This document shows, in pieces, positions 63,601 through 64,000 of a stretch of 64,000 bases of DNA; within the stretch, counting starts at the first letter, position 1; every line of letters starts with the position of its first letter. The notes beneath the pieces were generated by a model, which had not been told where the DNA came from, did no database searches, and saw only the letters and a list, made by a program, of their open reading frames with translations. Source of the stretch: Saccharothrix ecbatanensis. Lineage in GTDB: Bacteria > Actinomycetota > Actinomycetes > Mycobacteriales > Pseudonocardiaceae. Location of the stretch: NCBI RefSeq assembly GCF_014205015.1, contig NZ_JACHMO010000001.1:1860001-1924000 (forward strand), given 5' to 3'. Both the position numbers and the translations under genes were made by a program.

Positions 63601-64000
63601 CTCGCGGAGGAGCTCGGGCTCGACCGGGTCGGCGTGCACGACGACTTCTTCCTGCTCGGGGGTCACTCGCTGCTCGCAGCGCGGCTGGCCTTCCGGATCC
63701 GCGAGGAGTTCGGCACCGAGGTTCCGCTCGCCGACGTCCTCGCCCGTCCCACCGCGGCCGGCCTCGCCCGCTCGCTCGACTCTCCAGCGGCTCGGACGCC
63801 CGGCCCGTGGCCCCGCGCCCACCCTGCGCCCCTCAACGAAGGGGAGCCCTTTCCCCTCACCGACGTGCAGCAGGCTTACCTGCTCGGACGCCGGAAGGAC
63901 TTCACTCTCGGCGGCGTCTCCGCACACGGCTACTTCGAGATCGAGGGACCCGATCTCGACCCCGATCGCCTCAACGCAGCCTGGAACGCGGTGGTCCGGA
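60667..64000 (+). CDS. Nonribosomal peptide synthetase, C-A-T then start of Cy (partial)
   Basis: At least 1111 residues from GTG at 60667; runs off the right edge. A condensation domain (about 10-440) has HHIITDF (136-142), an HHxxxD site, and likely accepts the acyl chain from the preceding ACP. The adenylation domain (about 465-960) has LIYTSGSTGLPKG, NAYGPTETTV and YLTGDRVRW; aligning with the Phe-activating GrsA domain gives the specificity residues D-A-W-T-I-A-A-V-C-K, the phenylalanine code. The carrier domain has FLLGGHSLLAARL (S1001). After a proline-rich linker the text PLTDVQQAYLLGRRKDFTLGG opens a heterocyclization-type condensation domain, implying a Cys/Ser/Thr module next. Confidence 0.93.
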   Translation, partial: MTHVRTGVGDLTVGQEALWYLHKAEPGSSAYNVVFAVRVLSDLDVTVLRRAVTALVERHDVLRSRFTEPSGRTRRVVDPPERVELQVEDHSAISDTALRDRVHAVAAEPFDLGSGTFRVVLFRVEGRASVLLQVTHHIITDFVSQGVVMDDLLALYEAVLDGREPEVRRLHATYDDFVRAEADMLASARGEVLDQFWRAELAQAPTDVLLPTEGEPESGSRATGATVRVPLRLALLDRLDAFGREIEISPFSCLLAAFEAVLARYTGQDDFLVACPTMPDMRRQRGVAGYYVNPVLVRSDLRGADSFTALAQAVHDRLRRAVLHRDQPFALVVRALAPLRRAGRASVGQVAFSVQAAHRSGELLNMHASGEAGGRCVVHGVEVAAFDVPQQEGQFDLSMEVVRTSDDATAVLKYDTALFDEGMIARLGVHFRRLLEEAIAHPQRNVDDIELLDEAEVDALLELGSGEPADVLASSLLDALRIRAAERPEAIAIRAAGITVTYARLVRLVNGVAVHLTSRGVHHGDVVAVGIGRCALLPVVALGVMAAGATYLPIDPLLPAERIDFMLHDASATALVRGGEGAGLAVPDAVLAVDLASIDAMEEADEPPAAAATTDDRVPAYLIYTSGSTGLPKGVAVGRGGLANLADWQCRTLAVDASAVVLQYASPGFDASVWEMAMAFGSGATLHVPDRAAVAGSALAAEIVASGATHVTLPPSVLATLAPDQVPGLRQVIAAGESCPGPLAQTWAARTSFHNAYGPTETTVCATAHRCDPDEGVWPPIGRPLQNLSVRVVSEGLRLAPRGVVGELAVGGPAVAFGYLNRPGLTASRFVEDPWRAGGRLYLTGDRVRWRADGGLEFHGRHDDQVKIRGQRVELGEIDAVLAAHPAVGHAVTGTTGAGIGIRLVAHVTGAGLDPGELKAWAANRLPAHMVPATIEVVDAFPLTSSGKVDRRALAAADLGPTALDPPATEVEERLVALLAEELGLDRVGVHDDFFLLGGHSLLAARLAFRIREEFGTEVPLADVLARPTAAGLARSLDSPAARTPGPWPRAHPAPLNEGEPFPLTDVQQAYLLGRRKDFTLGGVSAHGYFEIEGPDLDPDRLNAAWNAVVR

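Noticed and set aside
60508..63927. An 1139-codon open frame on the minus strand opposite the NRPS
   Set aside because: The plus strand encodes complete C, A and T motifs in one frame; the antisense translation has no recognisable family.

Overview
This is a high-GC actinobacterial chromosome segment. The GC-rich third codon positions, GTG starts, PaaX/ROK/LacI regulators, many secreted CAZymes and an NRPS locus suggest a Pseudonocardiales-type filamentous actinomycete. The genus is a guess; no rRNA or housekeeping marker is present.

Layout. (1) 1-624: the start of a Ser/Thr protein kinase that runs off the left edge. (2) 815-8284, minus strand: eight tightly packed genes (SDR, amidohydrolase, acyl-CoA ligase, MaoC hydratase, MHS transporter, Rieske oxygenase, small Cys/His protein, ferredoxin-type reductase), divergent from a PaaX-family regulator at 8401-9282. 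They look like a catabolic unit for an imported aromatic or other organic acid that is activated with CoA. (3) 9314-13151: a secreted beta-helix/ricin-lectin protein and a membrane protein of unknown role. (4) 13875-19340: a secreted 1821-aa ThuA/sorbosone-dehydrogenase multimodular protein, closed by a strong terminator. (5) 19438-28758: a translationally coupled unit with a ROK regulator, a sugar ABC importer, a Gfo/Idh/MocA dehydrogenase, a TIM-barrel isomerase, an unusual regulator with four HTH domains, and an inositol-phosphate-synthase-like protein. (6) 29115-37104: secreted glycosidase and esterases with ricin or CBM2 modules, mixed with a DJ-1/PfpI protein, a methyltransferase and a CE7 esterase. 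(7) 37176-55820: an apparent hemicellulose locus, best read as xyloglucan use. It has two GH5 enzymes, GH43, GH42, GH31, a LacI regulator, an Lpl-type ABC importer and GH3. Similar short palindromes sit before four transcription units. A TnpB-type insertion element (about 44.65-45.96 kb) lies between the GH42 and GH31 genes and supplies the stop codon of GH31. (8) About 56.1-56.64 kb: a decayed group II intron reverse transcriptase/maturase. (9) 56981-64000: the start of a lipopeptide-type biosynthetic cluster, a FAAL-acyl-CoA dehydrogenase-ACP fusion coupled to an NRPS (C-A-T, then the start of a cyclization domain). The adenylation code reads as phenylalanine. The cluster runs off the right edge.

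How the parts fit. GH5 would cut the glucan backbone outside the cell, and CE7/CE1-type esterases would remove acyl groups. The Lpl-type importer would take up oligosaccharides for GH31, GH42, GH43 and GH3, under LacI control. The ROK unit imports a different sugar or polyol and oxidises and isomerises it in the cytosol. The biosynthetic cluster begins with an activated, probably 2,3-dehydrogenated fatty acid passed to an aromatic residue, followed by a Cys/Ser/Thr-derived azoline.
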